A stretch of 64,000 nt of DNA from CAZFDT01 sp964518335 (GCA_964518335.1 CAZFDT010000022.1:6535-70534); one strand, 5' to 3'; positions 26,788 to 36,990 are shown, counted from the first letter of the stretch. Translations and numbers: made by a program. The notes: a model not told the origin generated them from the letters alone.

Positions 26788-27906
26788 GTGACTGACACTA
26801 CCCCGACACCCGAAACCCGACCCTCGGCATCTGCCTCCTCCGGCAGCGACTACCGCGTCGAGCTGGAAGCCTACTCCGGCCCGCTCGACCTGCTGCTGTA
26901 TCTCGTCAAGCGCCACGAGATCGACCTGCACGATATCCCCATCGCCCAACTCACCGAGCAGTACCTGCAGCACCTGCGGCTGATTCAGGAAATCGCCCCC
27001 GGCATCGACGTCAATCTGGCGGGGGAGTTTCTCGTCATGGCGGCGACGCTGTTGGAGATCAAGAGTCAGATGATCATCCCGCCCAGCGCGACGCCGCAGG
27101 CGGAGGGTGAAGGCGAGCAGCCTGCGGATGAGTCGGGACTCAATGCGCTGGACCCACGCTACGAATTGGTGCAGCAGCTCCTGGCGTACAAGCGATTCAA
27201 GGACGCGGCCGGAGTGCTGGACGATCGCTGGGACGACTGGCACGCACGGTTCGCCGCGCGGCCGAAGAAAGCGGCGGACGATACTGCGGCCGAGGAAGTA
27301 GAAATCGATCTCGAAGACGCCAGCGTCATGGACCTGTGCGAGGCTTTCTCGCGGATGTTGGACTCGATCGGCCAGAAGCGCGAGCACGAGGTCACCTATG
27401 ACGATACGCCGATCGAACTGCACGCGGCTGATATCGTTGATCGTCTGCAACGCGACGGCGATCTGACGCTGCAGCAATTCTTCGTCGGCCGCCAGTCTCG
27501 CAGCGAGTTGATCGGGTTGTTCCTGGCGACGCTGGAGCTGGTCAAGCAGCGGCGCGTGCGGGTCGTGCAGGACAAGGTGGCGGGCGAGATACGCCTGGCC
27601 CTGGTGCCCCCGGGGGAGCAACAGGCGCTGGTCGATCGTGAGGACACGGCGACAGACTGGCGTGATCCGGCGACAGGGCAAGTGCAGTACGACTGGCCCG
27701 ACCCGGAGGCCAAGGTCCGATCCGAGGCGCGGGCCAGGCGTCGCAGCGAGCGCCTGGCGAAGATTCGCCGTGGCGAAGCGGTCGAACCGGACGAGGAGGA
27801 CGAAGCCATCGAGATCGACGCCGTGGACGACATCGACCGCAAGCTCCGTGCCATCCGCGAAGACGGCGCCCCCGCCCCAGGAAGCTCTGAAAGCCAAGCC
27901 ACATAG
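26788..27906 (+). CDS. scpA: ScpA, segregation and condensation protein A (kleisin)
   Basis: 372 residues from the GTG at 26788, chosen because AAGGA (26776-26780) is 7 nt upstream; an ATG at 26746 gives a longer, non-conserved N-terminus. ScpA bridges the SMC heads with ScpB in chromosome condensation. N-terminal SMC-neck domain: LEAYSGPLDLLLYLVKRHEI, DIPIAQLTEQYL, GEFLVMAATLLEIKSQM. C-terminal winged helix around QRDGDLTLQQFFVGRQSRSE and LFLATLELVKQRRVRVVQ (about 215-265). An acidic/Arg-rich tail of about 100 residues makes it longer than most ScpA. No scpB gene is adjacent. Confidence 0.93.
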   Translation: MTDTTPTPETRPSASASSGSDYRVELEAYSGPLDLLLYLVKRHEIDLHDIPIAQLTEQYLQHLRLIQEIAPGIDVNLAGEFLVMAATLLEIKSQMIIPPSATPQAEGEGEQPADESGLNALDPRYELVQQLLAYKRFKDAAGVLDDRWDDWHARFAARPKKAADDTAAEEVEIDLEDASVMDLCEAFSRMLDSIGQKREHEVTYDDTPIELHAADIVDRLQRDGDLTLQQFFVGRQSRSELIGLFLATLELVKQRRVRVVQDKVAGEIRLALVPPGEQQALVDREDTATDWRDPATGQVQYDWPDPEAKVRSEARARRRSERLAKIRRGEAVEPDEEDEAIEIDAVDDIDRKLRAIREDGAPAPGSSESQAT

Positions 27907-27908
27907 GG

Positions 27909-28520
27909 CTACATGCCATCGTTTCTCGCACGCTTGAGCTTGGTGGGCTCGGCGAAGAGCTTCACGTCTTTGGCGTGCTTTTGATAGAAAGCGCGCAGCT
28001 CGGCGGTCGGTGCGGTCAGCATGACGCGCGAGGCGGTCTTGCCCTCGGTGTTAACGATTTCGACCAGGCGGTGTTCGATCAGGGCCGGCTCGTTCTCCAG
28101 GCGCTTGGCGAGGGCTTCCTCGAGCATGGGCGTGAGGAAGAGTTCGCCGTCGGGCGTTAACTCCAGACGAAAGGCGGCATGCAGCGGCATGGAGTTGAGC
28201 CCGTACCAGGCGGGCACGCTGTCCTGGCCCCAGACCGCCATGGCGTCGAGGAACGTGGCGTCGCCCAGGCGAACCACCGTGGCCTTGAAGGTCGTTGCGC
28301 GGTTGTCGCCGTTGATCACGGTCACGTCGTAGCCGCGCCGCTGAGGATCGAGGACAAAGTCGTAGCGCGTCGCATCATCGCCCTCGCCCCGCCATGTGCC
28401 GACGAGACCTTCCAACAGCTCGCCCTCGTCCTTGTCGTACAACGGATTGACCGCCAACGGCCAACATCCCGCGAGCATCGTCACCATCCACAACAGGCAC
28501 GATACGGTCATCGTTCGCAT
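27909..28520 (-). CDS. Putative lipoprotein
   Basis: 203 residues. Lipobox VTMLAGC (Cys about 19) after a hydrophobic stretch; AAAGGGG ribosome site 7 nt from the ATG. The mature part, LVGTWRGEGDDATRYDFVLD then VVRLGDATFLDAM, looks like a small beta-barrel of lipocalin type followed by helices. No family assigned. Convergent with scpA (2-nt gap). Confidence 0.75.
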   Translation of the reverse strand: MRTMTVSCLLWMVTMLAGCWPLAVNPLYDKDEGELLEGLVGTWRGEGDDATRYDFVLDPQRRGYDVTVINGDNRATTFKATVVRLGDATFLDAMAVWGQDSVPAWYGLNSMPLHAAFRLELTPDGELFLTPMLEEALAKRLENEPALIEHRLVEIVNTEGKTASRVMLTAPTAELRAFYQKHAKDVKLFAEPTKLKRARNDGM

Positions 28521-28578
28521 GGCAGGCCCCTTTCAATTGGTCGCCACATCGTACCACGCCGCGGCTACACTGGCGGCC

Positions 28579-29541
28579 ATGCTCCGACGCTTGCCAATGA
28601 CGCTGCTGCTGGGGCTGGCGATCATCGTTGCGTGCGAGGTGCTGCTTTACGTGGACGTGCAGCATCGCGGTGGGCTGGTGGTGCCTACCGAACAGCCCCT
28701 GCCGCAACCGCAGACGGGCCTGCAGGTCGCGGCGCGATGGGTGGCGGTGAATATCACGGCCCTGTGCTGGGTGGGCTACCTGATCACGTTCGAGGGACTG
28801 CTGCACGCCTACGGCCAGTCGCCGATCCGCACCCGGCCCAACCGCTTCGTCGTCGTCTGGCTCACCAGCATCCCCGTCTGGTGCGTCTTCGACTGGATCA
28901 ATTTCTACTACATGGATGCGTGGCGCTACCACGGCCTGCCCCCCTACTTCTCGCAGCGTGTCGTCGGCTACTTCATCGCGTTCGCGGCCATCTCGCCCGG
29001 CATGTTCCTGGCCGCCCAGCTCTACCAGCGCCTGGGGCTGCGCCGCGCTCGAACCCTTGCGCCCGGACGTATCCGCTTCATCGAGCTGCTGTTGACCTGG
29101 GGCGTGCCCCTTCTGCTTCTGGCCCTGGCGATCCTGCTGACGCTGCGGTCGCGCGACGCGACGGTCCTTAACCTCGTGCTGTGGATCAGCCTGATCTACG
29201 TGCTGGATCCGATCAACCGCCGACTGGGAGCGCCCAGCATCATCGCCGACTGGCGTGCAGGGCGTTACGGGCGCACCCTGGCGCTCTTCGCCGGCGGCGC
29301 GACGTGCGGGTTCTGCTGGGAGTTCTGGAACTACTGGGCACTGGCCAAGTGGACCTACCACCTGCCCTTCCTCGGCGCCGCCGGCGAGTACCGCTACTTC
29401 GAGATGCCCTGGCTGGGGTTCCTGGGCTTTCTGCCCTTTGCGCTGGAGTGCTGGGTGATGCTCAACACGATCATCGTCGTGCTGGAGCGGTGCGGCCTGC
29501 GCGTGGCTGAGCCGCTCCCGGACGAGCATGCCATCTTGTAG
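28579..29541 (+). CDS. Polytopic membrane protein of unknown family
   Basis: 320 residues. A TACACT -10-like box at 28566-28571 would start transcription at 28578, so the ATG at 28579 is probably read as a leaderless mRNA; no ribosome site exists. About seven to eight membrane segments, for example MTLLLGLAIIVACEVLLYV, WVGYLITFEGLLHAYG, VVGYFIAFAAISPGMFLAAQ, FIELLLTWGVPLLLLALAIL, NLVLWISLIYVLDP and FLGFLPFALECWVML. Aromatic-rich loops: CVFDWINFYYMDAWRYHG and CGFCWEFWNYWALAKWTY. Function unknown. Confidence 0.75.
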   Translation: MLRRLPMTLLLGLAIIVACEVLLYVDVQHRGGLVVPTEQPLPQPQTGLQVAARWVAVNITALCWVGYLITFEGLLHAYGQSPIRTRPNRFVVVWLTSIPVWCVFDWINFYYMDAWRYHGLPPYFSQRVVGYFIAFAAISPGMFLAAQLYQRLGLRRARTLAPGRIRFIELLLTWGVPLLLLALAILLTLRSRDATVLNLVLWISLIYVLDPINRRLGAPSIIADWRAGRYGRTLALFAGGATCGFCWEFWNYWALAKWTYHLPFLGAAGEYRYFEMPWLGFLGFLPFALECWVMLNTIIVVLERCGLRVAEPLPDEHAIL

Positions 29542-29580
29542 CACTGAAGTCGGGGTGTGAACTTGGCCGATAAGCTGGGC

Positions 29581-29790
29581 ATGACCGTCGGCGGCGCAAC
29601 AGCATTGTCGCAAGCACAGGTAGCCCATCAGGTGGGCATGGCCGTGGCGCGCAAATCGCTCGATGCAGCCAAGCTGCAGGGACAGGCCACAGTCTCGCTG
29701 CTGCAGCAGGCGGCGGCGATGCAGAAGGACATGGTCCAGCAGGTCTCCCTCGAACCGGGCAAGGGCGTTCATCTCGACGTGCTGGCCTGA
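29581..29790 (+). CDS. YjfB-like small protein
   Basis: 69 residues from the ATG at 29581; a GTG at 29557 is in frame and would add 8 residues. ALSQAQVAHQVGMAVARKSL followed by DAAKLQGQATVSLLQQAAA and a PGKGVHLDVLA end matches the small YjfB family annotated as putative motility proteins (helical hairpin, conserved Gly-x-x-hydrophobic-Asp-Val end). Role unproven. No flagellar gene is nearby. Confidence 0.6.
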   Translation: MTVGGATALSQAQVAHQVGMAVARKSLDAAKLQGQATVSLLQQAAAMQKDMVQQVSLEPGKGVHLDVLA

Positions 29791-29796
29791 AGACGA

Positions 29797-30786
29797 CTAT
29801 CCGATGACGCTCTTGACGGCGTCGAGCACGGCGGCGTGAATGTGGCCGTTGGTGGCGACCACACCCCTGTTGTGTTCAAGTCGTCGGCCGTGCGTGAAAT
29901 CCAGCGGCTTACCGTCCACATCCGTGACGCGACCGCCCGCCTCCTCCACGACAACCAAACCCGCGGCGTGGTCCCAGATGCACTCGCGGTAATCGGCCCG
30001 CGTGGGCAGACGCAGGTAAATGCTCGCATCTCCACGCGCGACCGTGGCGTACTTGCATTGGCTGTCCATCCGCAGCGGCTCGGACGTGATGCCAAGTTTC
30101 GCTGCGATCTTCGCGGAGTCGTCCTGGTTGGAATGACCCGACTCCACGGACTCGCAGAAACGCGCCGCGTTCGCATCGCCCACGTCGCTCACTCGCACAT
30201 CCACGACCTCACCGATATCTTCGACGATCGGCCGAACCGTCGCGCCGCCGCCCCGCACCGCGGCAAACAGCGCCCCCATCTCCGCCACCCCCGGGGCCAC
30301 GAGATTAGGACAACCCAGCACGCCAAGCACCACCTCTCCCTTCTCAATCAGCGCCAGAGCTACGACGTATTGCTCCTTCCGCAGGAACCCCTTGGTCCCG
30401 TCAATGGGATCGAGCGTCCAGAATCGATCGCCCGCCGCCACCGCTCCGCCACGATCGATGGCGTCGAGCACCTGGGCCTCGGTGAGCGCGTGGCCCAGGG
30501 CCTGATTGGCGTGTTCGAGCACGACCTTGCGGACTGTCGCCTGTTCCTCGCCGCGCAGCTCATGGGCGTCCTCCTCGGCGACAAGCCGGTCCTGGGGCAG
30601 GTGACGGGCCAGTGTGGCCGCCACGACCGCCTGGGACGCGAAATCGGCGACCGTGACGGGGCTCTTGTCCTTCTTCTGCAGGGTTTCCGGGGAGATCAGC
30701 CGCTGCTGCACCGCCCGGCAGGCGCCCGCCGCCCGCCGCACCGCATCGATTGCCGCTGACAATTCCTGTTCATAGGTGTTGGCCAT
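29797..30786 (-). CDS. 3'(2'),5'-bisphosphate nucleotidase (CysQ/HAL2 type)
   Basis: 329 residues from the ATG at 30786. Inositol-monophosphatase superfamily of Li+-sensitive, Mg2+-dependent phosphatases. Metal motifs: DKSPVTVADFASQAVVA (about 40-56), LVAEEDAHEL (Glu-Glu-Asp), FWTLDPIDGTKGFLR (about 123-137) and YRECIWDHAAGLVVVEEAGG (about 264-283). The length and the RFCESVESGHSNQDD insert are those of HAL2/SAL1-like enzymes that hydrolyse PAP from sulfate assimilation. Divergent from the radical SAM genes with a 37-nt gap. Confidence 0.9.
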   Translation of the reverse strand: MANTYEQELSAAIDAVRRAAGACRAVQQRLISPETLQKKDKSPVTVADFASQAVVAATLARHLPQDRLVAEEDAHELRGEEQATVRKVVLEHANQALGHALTEAQVLDAIDRGGAVAAGDRFWTLDPIDGTKGFLRKEQYVVALALIEKGEVVLGVLGCPNLVAPGVAEMGALFAAVRGGGATVRPIVEDIGEVVDVRVSDVGDANAARFCESVESGHSNQDDSAKIAAKLGITSEPLRMDSQCKYATVARGDASIYLRLPTRADYRECIWDHAAGLVVVEEAGGRVTDVDGKPLDFTHGRRLEHNRGVVATNGHIHAAVLDAVKSVIG

Positions 30787-30823
30787 GCTGAGAGTCCTTG
30801 TCTTTGTAGAGCGGGATAGTATC

Positions 30824-31942
30824 ATGGACAATATCGCACCGAACGGTCTGAAGATGAACGCTGCTCCCTACACCCAGGCTGACTTCGGCCACAGCCCCCT
30901 GCTCGTGTTCTACGAGGTGACGCGGGCGTGCGACCTGGCGTGTCGCCATTGTCGGGCGTGTGCCGTGACTCGCGCGCATCCGCGCGAGTTGGGTAGCCAA
31001 GCCTCGTTGACGCTGCTGGACCAGCTTGCCGAGTTTCCCCGCAAGCCGATGGTCGTGCTCACCGGCGGCGACCCGTTCAAGCGGGCCGACCTGATCGAGC
31101 TGACCGCCCATGCCGCGGCCCTGGGGCTGACGCCGTCGATGTCGCCCAGCGCCACGCCGCTGGTGACCTTCGAGGCGCTCGAAGCTCTGCGCGACGTGGG
31201 GCTGACGCGCGTGGCGATCAGCCTGGACGGCGCTGACGCGCCGACGCACGACCAATTCCGAGGCGTGGCGGGCACTTTTGAGCGGGCCATTGAGATCATC
31301 GGCGACTGCGCCACGCTGCAGTTGCCCGTGCAGGTCAACACCACCATCCACCGCGGCAACGTCCACCAGGTCCACCGCATGGCCAAGCTGCTTGGCGAAC
31401 TCCCGGGCGTGAGCATGTGGAGCGTGTTCTTTCTCGTACCCGTCGGCCGCGGCTTGCGCATGCAGCGCATCGATCCGTGGCAGTACGAGGACGTATTCGA
31501 CCGGCTGGCCCAGCATGCCCGGCGGCAGCCCTATGCCATCAAGACCACCGAGGCCCCGTTCTATCGCCGCTTTCTGCTGCAACGAGGCAGCGACCCCGTG
31601 GCCGCACGACCGCACCACGCCATGAAGGCGCCGCTGGGCGTCAACGACGGCAAAGGCGTCATGTTTGTCTCGCACACCGGGCAGGTTCACCCCAGCGGGT
31701 TCCTGCCCATCGATTGCGGTCGATTTCCCCGCGACTCGGTCGTGTCGATCTACCAGCGACACCCGGTGTTCCTGTCGTTGCGTGATGCTGACCAACTCGG
31801 CGGCAAGTGCGGCGTCTGCGAGTTTCGCACCGTGTGTGGCGGCAGCCGAGCGCGGGCGTGGAACCTCACCGGCGACCTGCTGGCCCCCGAGCCTGACTGC
31901 GTCTATCAACCCCGAACGGAAATGGCCACATGCTCAGCCTGA
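30824..31942 (+). CDS. Radical SAM/SPASM protein, TIGR04053-like
   Basis: 372 residues. The start is uncertain: a TAGTAT box at 30817-30822 sits right before the ATG at 30824, so the ATG at 30854 (SPLL follows about 15 residues later) could be the real start. The SAM 4Fe-4S motif is EVTRACDLACRHCRACA (Cys-X3-Cys-X2-Cys, about 27-43). VLTGGDPFKRADL, SPSATPLVT, AISLDGADAPTHDQFRGV and WSVFFLVPVGRG match the TIGR04053 family. A C-terminal auxiliary cluster is in GGKCGVCEFRTVCGGSRARA. Chemistry unknown. Overlaps the next radical SAM gene by 13 nt. Confidence 0.85.
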   Translation: MDNIAPNGLKMNAAPYTQADFGHSPLLVFYEVTRACDLACRHCRACAVTRAHPRELGSQASLTLLDQLAEFPRKPMVVLTGGDPFKRADLIELTAHAAALGLTPSMSPSATPLVTFEALEALRDVGLTRVAISLDGADAPTHDQFRGVAGTFERAIEIIGDCATLQLPVQVNTTIHRGNVHQVHRMAKLLGELPGVSMWSVFFLVPVGRGLRMQRIDPWQYEDVFDRLAQHARRQPYAIKTTEAPFYRRFLLQRGSDPVAARPHHAMKAPLGVNDGKGVMFVSHTGQVHPSGFLPIDCGRFPRDSVVSIYQRHPVFLSLRDADQLGGKCGVCEFRTVCGGSRARAWNLTGDLLAPEPDCVYQPRTEMATCSA

Positions 31943-33150
31943 GCAACCTCCTCTGCAATCACACCACCGGTAACGAGCGGCTGCGCTATGGGCATCGCCA
32001 ACGACTGCAAGCCCACGCAGGACAGACGGGCGATCTCGCGCCGCGACCCGTGGTCGCCTGGGCCATCACCAAGGCGTGCAATCTTCGCTGCGTCCACTGT
32101 TACGCTTCCGCCACACCGGGGCCGGCGCCAGGTGAGCTGACCACCGAAGAGTGCCACGACGTGCTCGACGACCTGCGTCGCTTCGGCGTGCCCGCGGTGC
32201 TGATCTCCGGCGGCGAGCCGCTGGCGCGGCCGGACGTGTTCGATCTGCTTTTCTACGCCCGCTATCTCGGCCTGCCCGTGACACTCTCGACCAACGGCGT
32301 GCTCATCGATGACCGCACCGCCGACCGCATCCAGCTTGCCGGCGTCCGCTACGTGGGCGTGAGCATCGACGGGCTGGCCCCTCAGCACGACAAGCTGCGC
32401 GGCATGGTCGGGGCCTACGACGCCACCGTCGCGGCCGTGGGCCGGCTCAAACAGCGCGGCGTCAAGGTGGGCCTGCGCTTCACCGTCCACGCCCTCAACG
32501 TCCATCACCTCGACGACGTGTTCGACTTGGCACTGCAGTTGTCCGTCGATCGCCTGTGCGTCTATCACCTGGCTTACGCCGGCCGGGGAGAGGGCATGCA
32601 GCGGGTGGACCTGTCGCCCGCCCAGACCCGCGCCGCAGTCAACCGGCTATGCGACCGCACCATGCAGGCCCATGCCGACGGACAATCGCTGGAGGTGCTC
32701 ACCGTCGGCAACCACGCCGACGCCGCCTGCGTCGTGCTCCGACACGAACAAAGTGATCCTGAGCGGGCCATGCAGATCATGACCCTGCTGCAGGGCACCG
32801 GGGGCAACCGTAGCGGGTGCAATATCGCATCGATCGATCCGACCGGCGGCGTGCATTACGACCAATTCTCCTGGCACTACACCTGCGGCAACGTGAAGGA
32901 TCAGCCGTTCAGTCAGATCTGGGGGCAGCCCACCGACGAGCGGCTGCGCATCCTCCGCGACCGCACCGCTTATCTGCCGCCGCGTTGCCAGGCCTGTCGC
33001 TTCCTACCCATCTGCAACGGCAACCTGCGCACCCGTGCCGAAGCCGCCACCGGCGACTGGATGGAACTCGACCCGGCGTGCTACCTCGACGACGCGGAGA
33101 TCGCCGGGCGCCAGTCCGTGTTCGCCACACCGGCCGCGACACCGACGTGA
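31930..33150 (+). CDS. NirJ/AhbC-like radical SAM protein (heme side-chain processing)
   Basis: 406 residues. SAM cluster in AITKACNLRCVHCYASATP (about 39-57); LISGGEPLARPDVFDLL, VTLSTNGVLIDD and VSIDGLAPQHDKLRGMVG complete the barrel. VYHLAYAGRGEGMQRVD and the C-terminal cluster CQACRFLPICNGNLRTRAEA, then DWMELDPACYLDDAEIAG, closely follow NirJ (heme d1) and AhbC (12,18-didecarboxysiroheme deacetylase). AhbC versus NirJ cannot be told apart here. Coupled with the radical SAM gene upstream; in anaerobes and archaea two such enzymes act together in the siroheme route to heme. No ahbA/ahbB or nir genes are in the window. Confidence 0.85.
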   Translation: MLSLSNLLCNHTTGNERLRYGHRQRLQAHAGQTGDLAPRPVVAWAITKACNLRCVHCYASATPGPAPGELTTEECHDVLDDLRRFGVPAVLISGGEPLARPDVFDLLFYARYLGLPVTLSTNGVLIDDRTADRIQLAGVRYVGVSIDGLAPQHDKLRGMVGAYDATVAAVGRLKQRGVKVGLRFTVHALNVHHLDDVFDLALQLSVDRLCVYHLAYAGRGEGMQRVDLSPAQTRAAVNRLCDRTMQAHADGQSLEVLTVGNHADAACVVLRHEQSDPERAMQIMTLLQGTGGNRSGCNIASIDPTGGVHYDQFSWHYTCGNVKDQPFSQIWGQPTDERLRILRDRTAYLPPRCQACRFLPICNGNLRTRAEAATGDWMELDPACYLDDAEIAGRQSVFATPAATPT

Positions 33151-33159
33151 CCGGACGAA

Positions 33160-34581
<1,422 letters not shown>

Positions 34582-34731
34582 AGACCCTCTATCTTCACGA
34601 TAAGTGCAGCCGAGTCCAGTCGGCGGCGGGGATCACCGACCATGTCGCTAAGGTTGTGGACAGTGGGGCGCGCCGGCGGGCGCTGGGCTGCGGAAAATGT
34701 GATTTGCCGCCAACGCCGGCCACCAAACCGA

Positions 34732-34780
34732 CATATCTCAAGAATATGCGGTTTTCATTTCCGATGATCGCCGCTAGAAT
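34732..34780 (+). promoter_or_regulatory. Promoter and possible operator of the Rrf2 gene
   Basis: TTTTCA (34752-34757), a 17-bp spacer and TAGAAT (34775-34780) form a sigma-70-like promoter 47 nt before the ATG. Just upstream lies CATAT-CTCAAGA-ATATG (34732-34748), an inverted repeat that could be the site for the Rrf2 protein itself (inferred). Confidence 0.45.
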
Positions 34781-34827
34781 CCCCCTTGCGGCTATTTCAG
34801 ACGACGCTCCTTCTCGGAAACGCCCTC

Positions 34828-35304
34828 ATGATTTACTCCAACGCCTGTGCTTATGCCATTCGCGCTATGGCGCGGCTGGCGATGGTTCGCCCCGATGGCT
34901 ACGTCCTGCTCGATGAATTGTGCGAGGGCTCGGACCTGCCCCGTCATTTCGTGGCCAAGATTTTCCAGGAGCTGGTCCGCCGCGGCCTGCTCACCAGCGC
35001 CAAGGGCCGCGGCGGCGGGTTCGCCCTGGCGCGCAAGCCCTCGAAGATCACCCTCTACGACATCGTCGCCGTGATCGACGGCGTCGAGCGCCTCGACCAG
35101 TGCGTGGTCGGCATGGAAAAGTGCAACGACCAGCAGCCCTGCCCTCAGCACGACCAGTGGGTCGCCATCCGCCAGCAACTGGCGACGTTTCTGCGCGAGA
35201 CCACGCTGGAGCGCATGGCCAACACGCTTCAGAGCAAACTCGAGCTCATCGGCAAAGGCATGCCCGAAATCAAGAGCAAGAGCAAGCCGGTCAAGATGCG
35301 GTAG
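34828..35304 (+). CDS. Rrf2-family transcriptional regulator with Cys triad
   Basis: 158 residues from the ATG at 34828 (weak GGAAA site; MIYSNACAYAIRAM is the usual family start). Winged helix at 1-65: YVLLDELCEGSDLPRHFVAK, LLTSAKGRGGGFALAR. Three cysteines at about 91, 98 and 104 (DQCVVGMEKCNDQQPCPQH) sit where IscR/NsrR-type proteins hold a [2Fe-2S] or [4Fe-4S] cluster, so it probably senses Fe-S status, redox or NO. Targets unknown. A Lys/Ser-rich tail ends the protein. Divergent from dnaB. Confidence 0.9.
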   Translation: MIYSNACAYAIRAMARLAMVRPDGYVLLDELCEGSDLPRHFVAKIFQELVRRGLLTSAKGRGGGFALARKPSKITLYDIVAVIDGVERLDQCVVGMEKCNDQQPCPQHDQWVAIRQQLATFLRETTLERMANTLQSKLELIGKGMPEIKSKSKPVKMR

Positions 35305-35325
35305 GCCACAGCAGCGAATGCCTGG

Positions 35326-36990
35326 CTAGCCCGCTGCCTCCCCCGGCAGCTCGACCACGGCGGCCTTGAGGATGCCGGGGCGGTGGCGGAGGCGGTTGAG
35401 GAGGGATTCGCCGGGGTGGCTGTCGAGCTTGAGGAGCATGAGGGCGGTGTACTGGCCGGCGGGGCCTCCGGACGTGGGGCGGCGGCTGATCGCCATGTCG
35501 GCGATGTTGACGTTGGCGTTGGCCATCTCCGTGCCGACGAGTCCGACCATGCCGGGGCGGTCTTCGTTCTGCAGCAGGAGCATCGTGCCTGCGGGGACCA
35601 TGTCCATGTGGTAGCCGTTGATCTCGATGATGCGCGGGCGCAGGTCGTCCATGACGCGGCCGACGATGCGGCGGGTCTGGTCTTGCGGATCGGTTCCGGC
35701 ATCCACACTGCCGGGCGGGCCCTTGACGATGAGGGACAACTGCAGCCCGCTCTTGGCTTCATCGAGCGTGACGGTGCGCAGTGCGATGCCGCGCTGGCGG
35801 GCGACACCGGCGACGTTGATGATGTTCAGCGGCACGTCGAGATGCCCCTTGAGCAGATTCACGAGGATCGAGCGCTCGATGGTGCCGGCGGCGGCGTGGA
35901 TGGGCGTGCCCGCCAGCTCGATGGTCACATCGGCGATCCCGCGCGTGCACATCGGGCTGATGAGCTGGGCCATGCGCCGCGACAGATCGACGAACCGCGT
36001 CTGCAGCGGGTCCAGATCGACGCGCAGCCCGCCGGCGTTCACCGCCCCCCGGATGCCCTGGCCGCGCAGGTACATCAGCACGCTCTCCGCGGCGACCACG
36101 CTCACCGCCTGCTGCGCCTCGACCGTGCTGGCGCCCAGGTGCGGGGTGAGCGTCACCTTGTCGTGCCTGCGCAGCGGATGATCGGCCGGGGGTGGCTCGT
36201 CGGCGTACACGTCCAGCCCCGCGCCGCCGCACTGGCCCGAGTCAAGTGCAGCAGCCAGATCGCGCTCGTCGATCACCCCCCCGCGCGAAGCGTTGATGAC
36301 GATCACACCTTTGCGGGCGCGGGCGAAGGCGGCGGCGTTCATCATCCCCCGCGTCTGTTCGTTGAGCGGCACGTGAAACGTGAGCATGTCGGCATGAGGG
36401 ACGAGGTCGGCAAAGTCGCGGCACATCTTCACCTTGCCGTCCATCATCGTGTCGGAGTTGATGAACGGGTCGTAGGCGATGACGGTCATGTCGAAAGCCA
36501 GGGCGCGGGCAGCGATGGCCTGGCCGATGCGGCCGAATCCGACGATGCCCAGCGTCTTGCCGGCGAGCTGGCGGCCCTTGAACTTGTCGCGGTCCCACCC
36601 CCCTGCCGCCACCTTGTCATGGGCCTGCGGAATTCGCCTCGCCGTGGCCATCATCAGGGCGAAGGCGTGCTCGGCCGTGCTGATGGTGTTGGCCTCGGCG
36701 GTATTGAGCACGAGGATGCCGGCGTCGGTGGCGGCGTCGAGGTCAATGTTGTCCACGCCCACCCCCGCCCGGGCGATGACCTTGAGCCGACCCGGATGCG
36801 CCAGCACCTTCGCCGTGACGGTCACGCCGCTGCGCACGATCATCGCGTCGTGTTCGCCGGCGATCGCCGCCAGCTCGTCCTCGCTGAGCCCCGGCTTGTT
36901 GATCAACTCACAATCGGCCTGCTCGCGGAGATACGCCAGTCCCTCCTCGGCGAGCTTGTCGGCGGCGAGAATGCGGAATGTGTCGGCCAT
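35326..36990 (-). CDS. serA: SerA, D-3-phosphoglycerate dehydrogenase
   Basis: 554 residues from the ATG at 36990, with AAGGAG 7 nt upstream. First step of serine synthesis: NAD-dependent oxidation of 3-phosphoglycerate. Substrate/NAD domains at 1-310 (ARAGVGVDNIDLDAA, LGIVGFGRIGQAIAARAL, VINASRGGVIDE, LTPHLGASTVEAQ), an allosteric-substrate-binding domain (about 320-460) and a C-terminal ACT domain (about 480-552; TMLLLQNEDRPGMVGLVG). This is the long type-1 form. Confidence 0.96.
   Translation of the reverse strand: MADTFRILAADKLAEEGLAYLREQADCELINKPGLSEDELAAIAGEHDAMIVRSGVTVTAKVLAHPGRLKVIARAGVGVDNIDLDAATDAGILVLNTAEANTISTAEHAFALMMATARRIPQAHDKVAAGGWDRDKFKGRQLAGKTLGIVGFGRIGQAIAARALAFDMTVIAYDPFINSDTMMDGKVKMCRDFADLVPHADMLTFHVPLNEQTRGMMNAAAFARARKGVIVINASRGGVIDERDLAAALDSGQCGGAGLDVYADEPPPADHPLRRHDKVTLTPHLGASTVEAQQAVSVVAAESVLMYLRGQGIRGAVNAGGLRVDLDPLQTRFVDLSRRMAQLISPMCTRGIADVTIELAGTPIHAAAGTIERSILVNLLKGHLDVPLNIINVAGVARQRGIALRTVTLDEAKSGLQLSLIVKGPPGSVDAGTDPQDQTRRIVGRVMDDLRPRIIEINGYHMDMVPAGTMLLLQNEDRPGMVGLVGTEMANANVNIADMAISRRPTSGGPAGQYTALMLLKLDSHPGESLLNRLRHRPGILKAAVVELPGEAAG

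Noticed and set aside
30784..30830. ATG at 30776 as start of the first radical SAM gene
   Set aside because: It would overlap the divergent nucleotidase start and precede the predicted promoter; the extra residues are not family-like.
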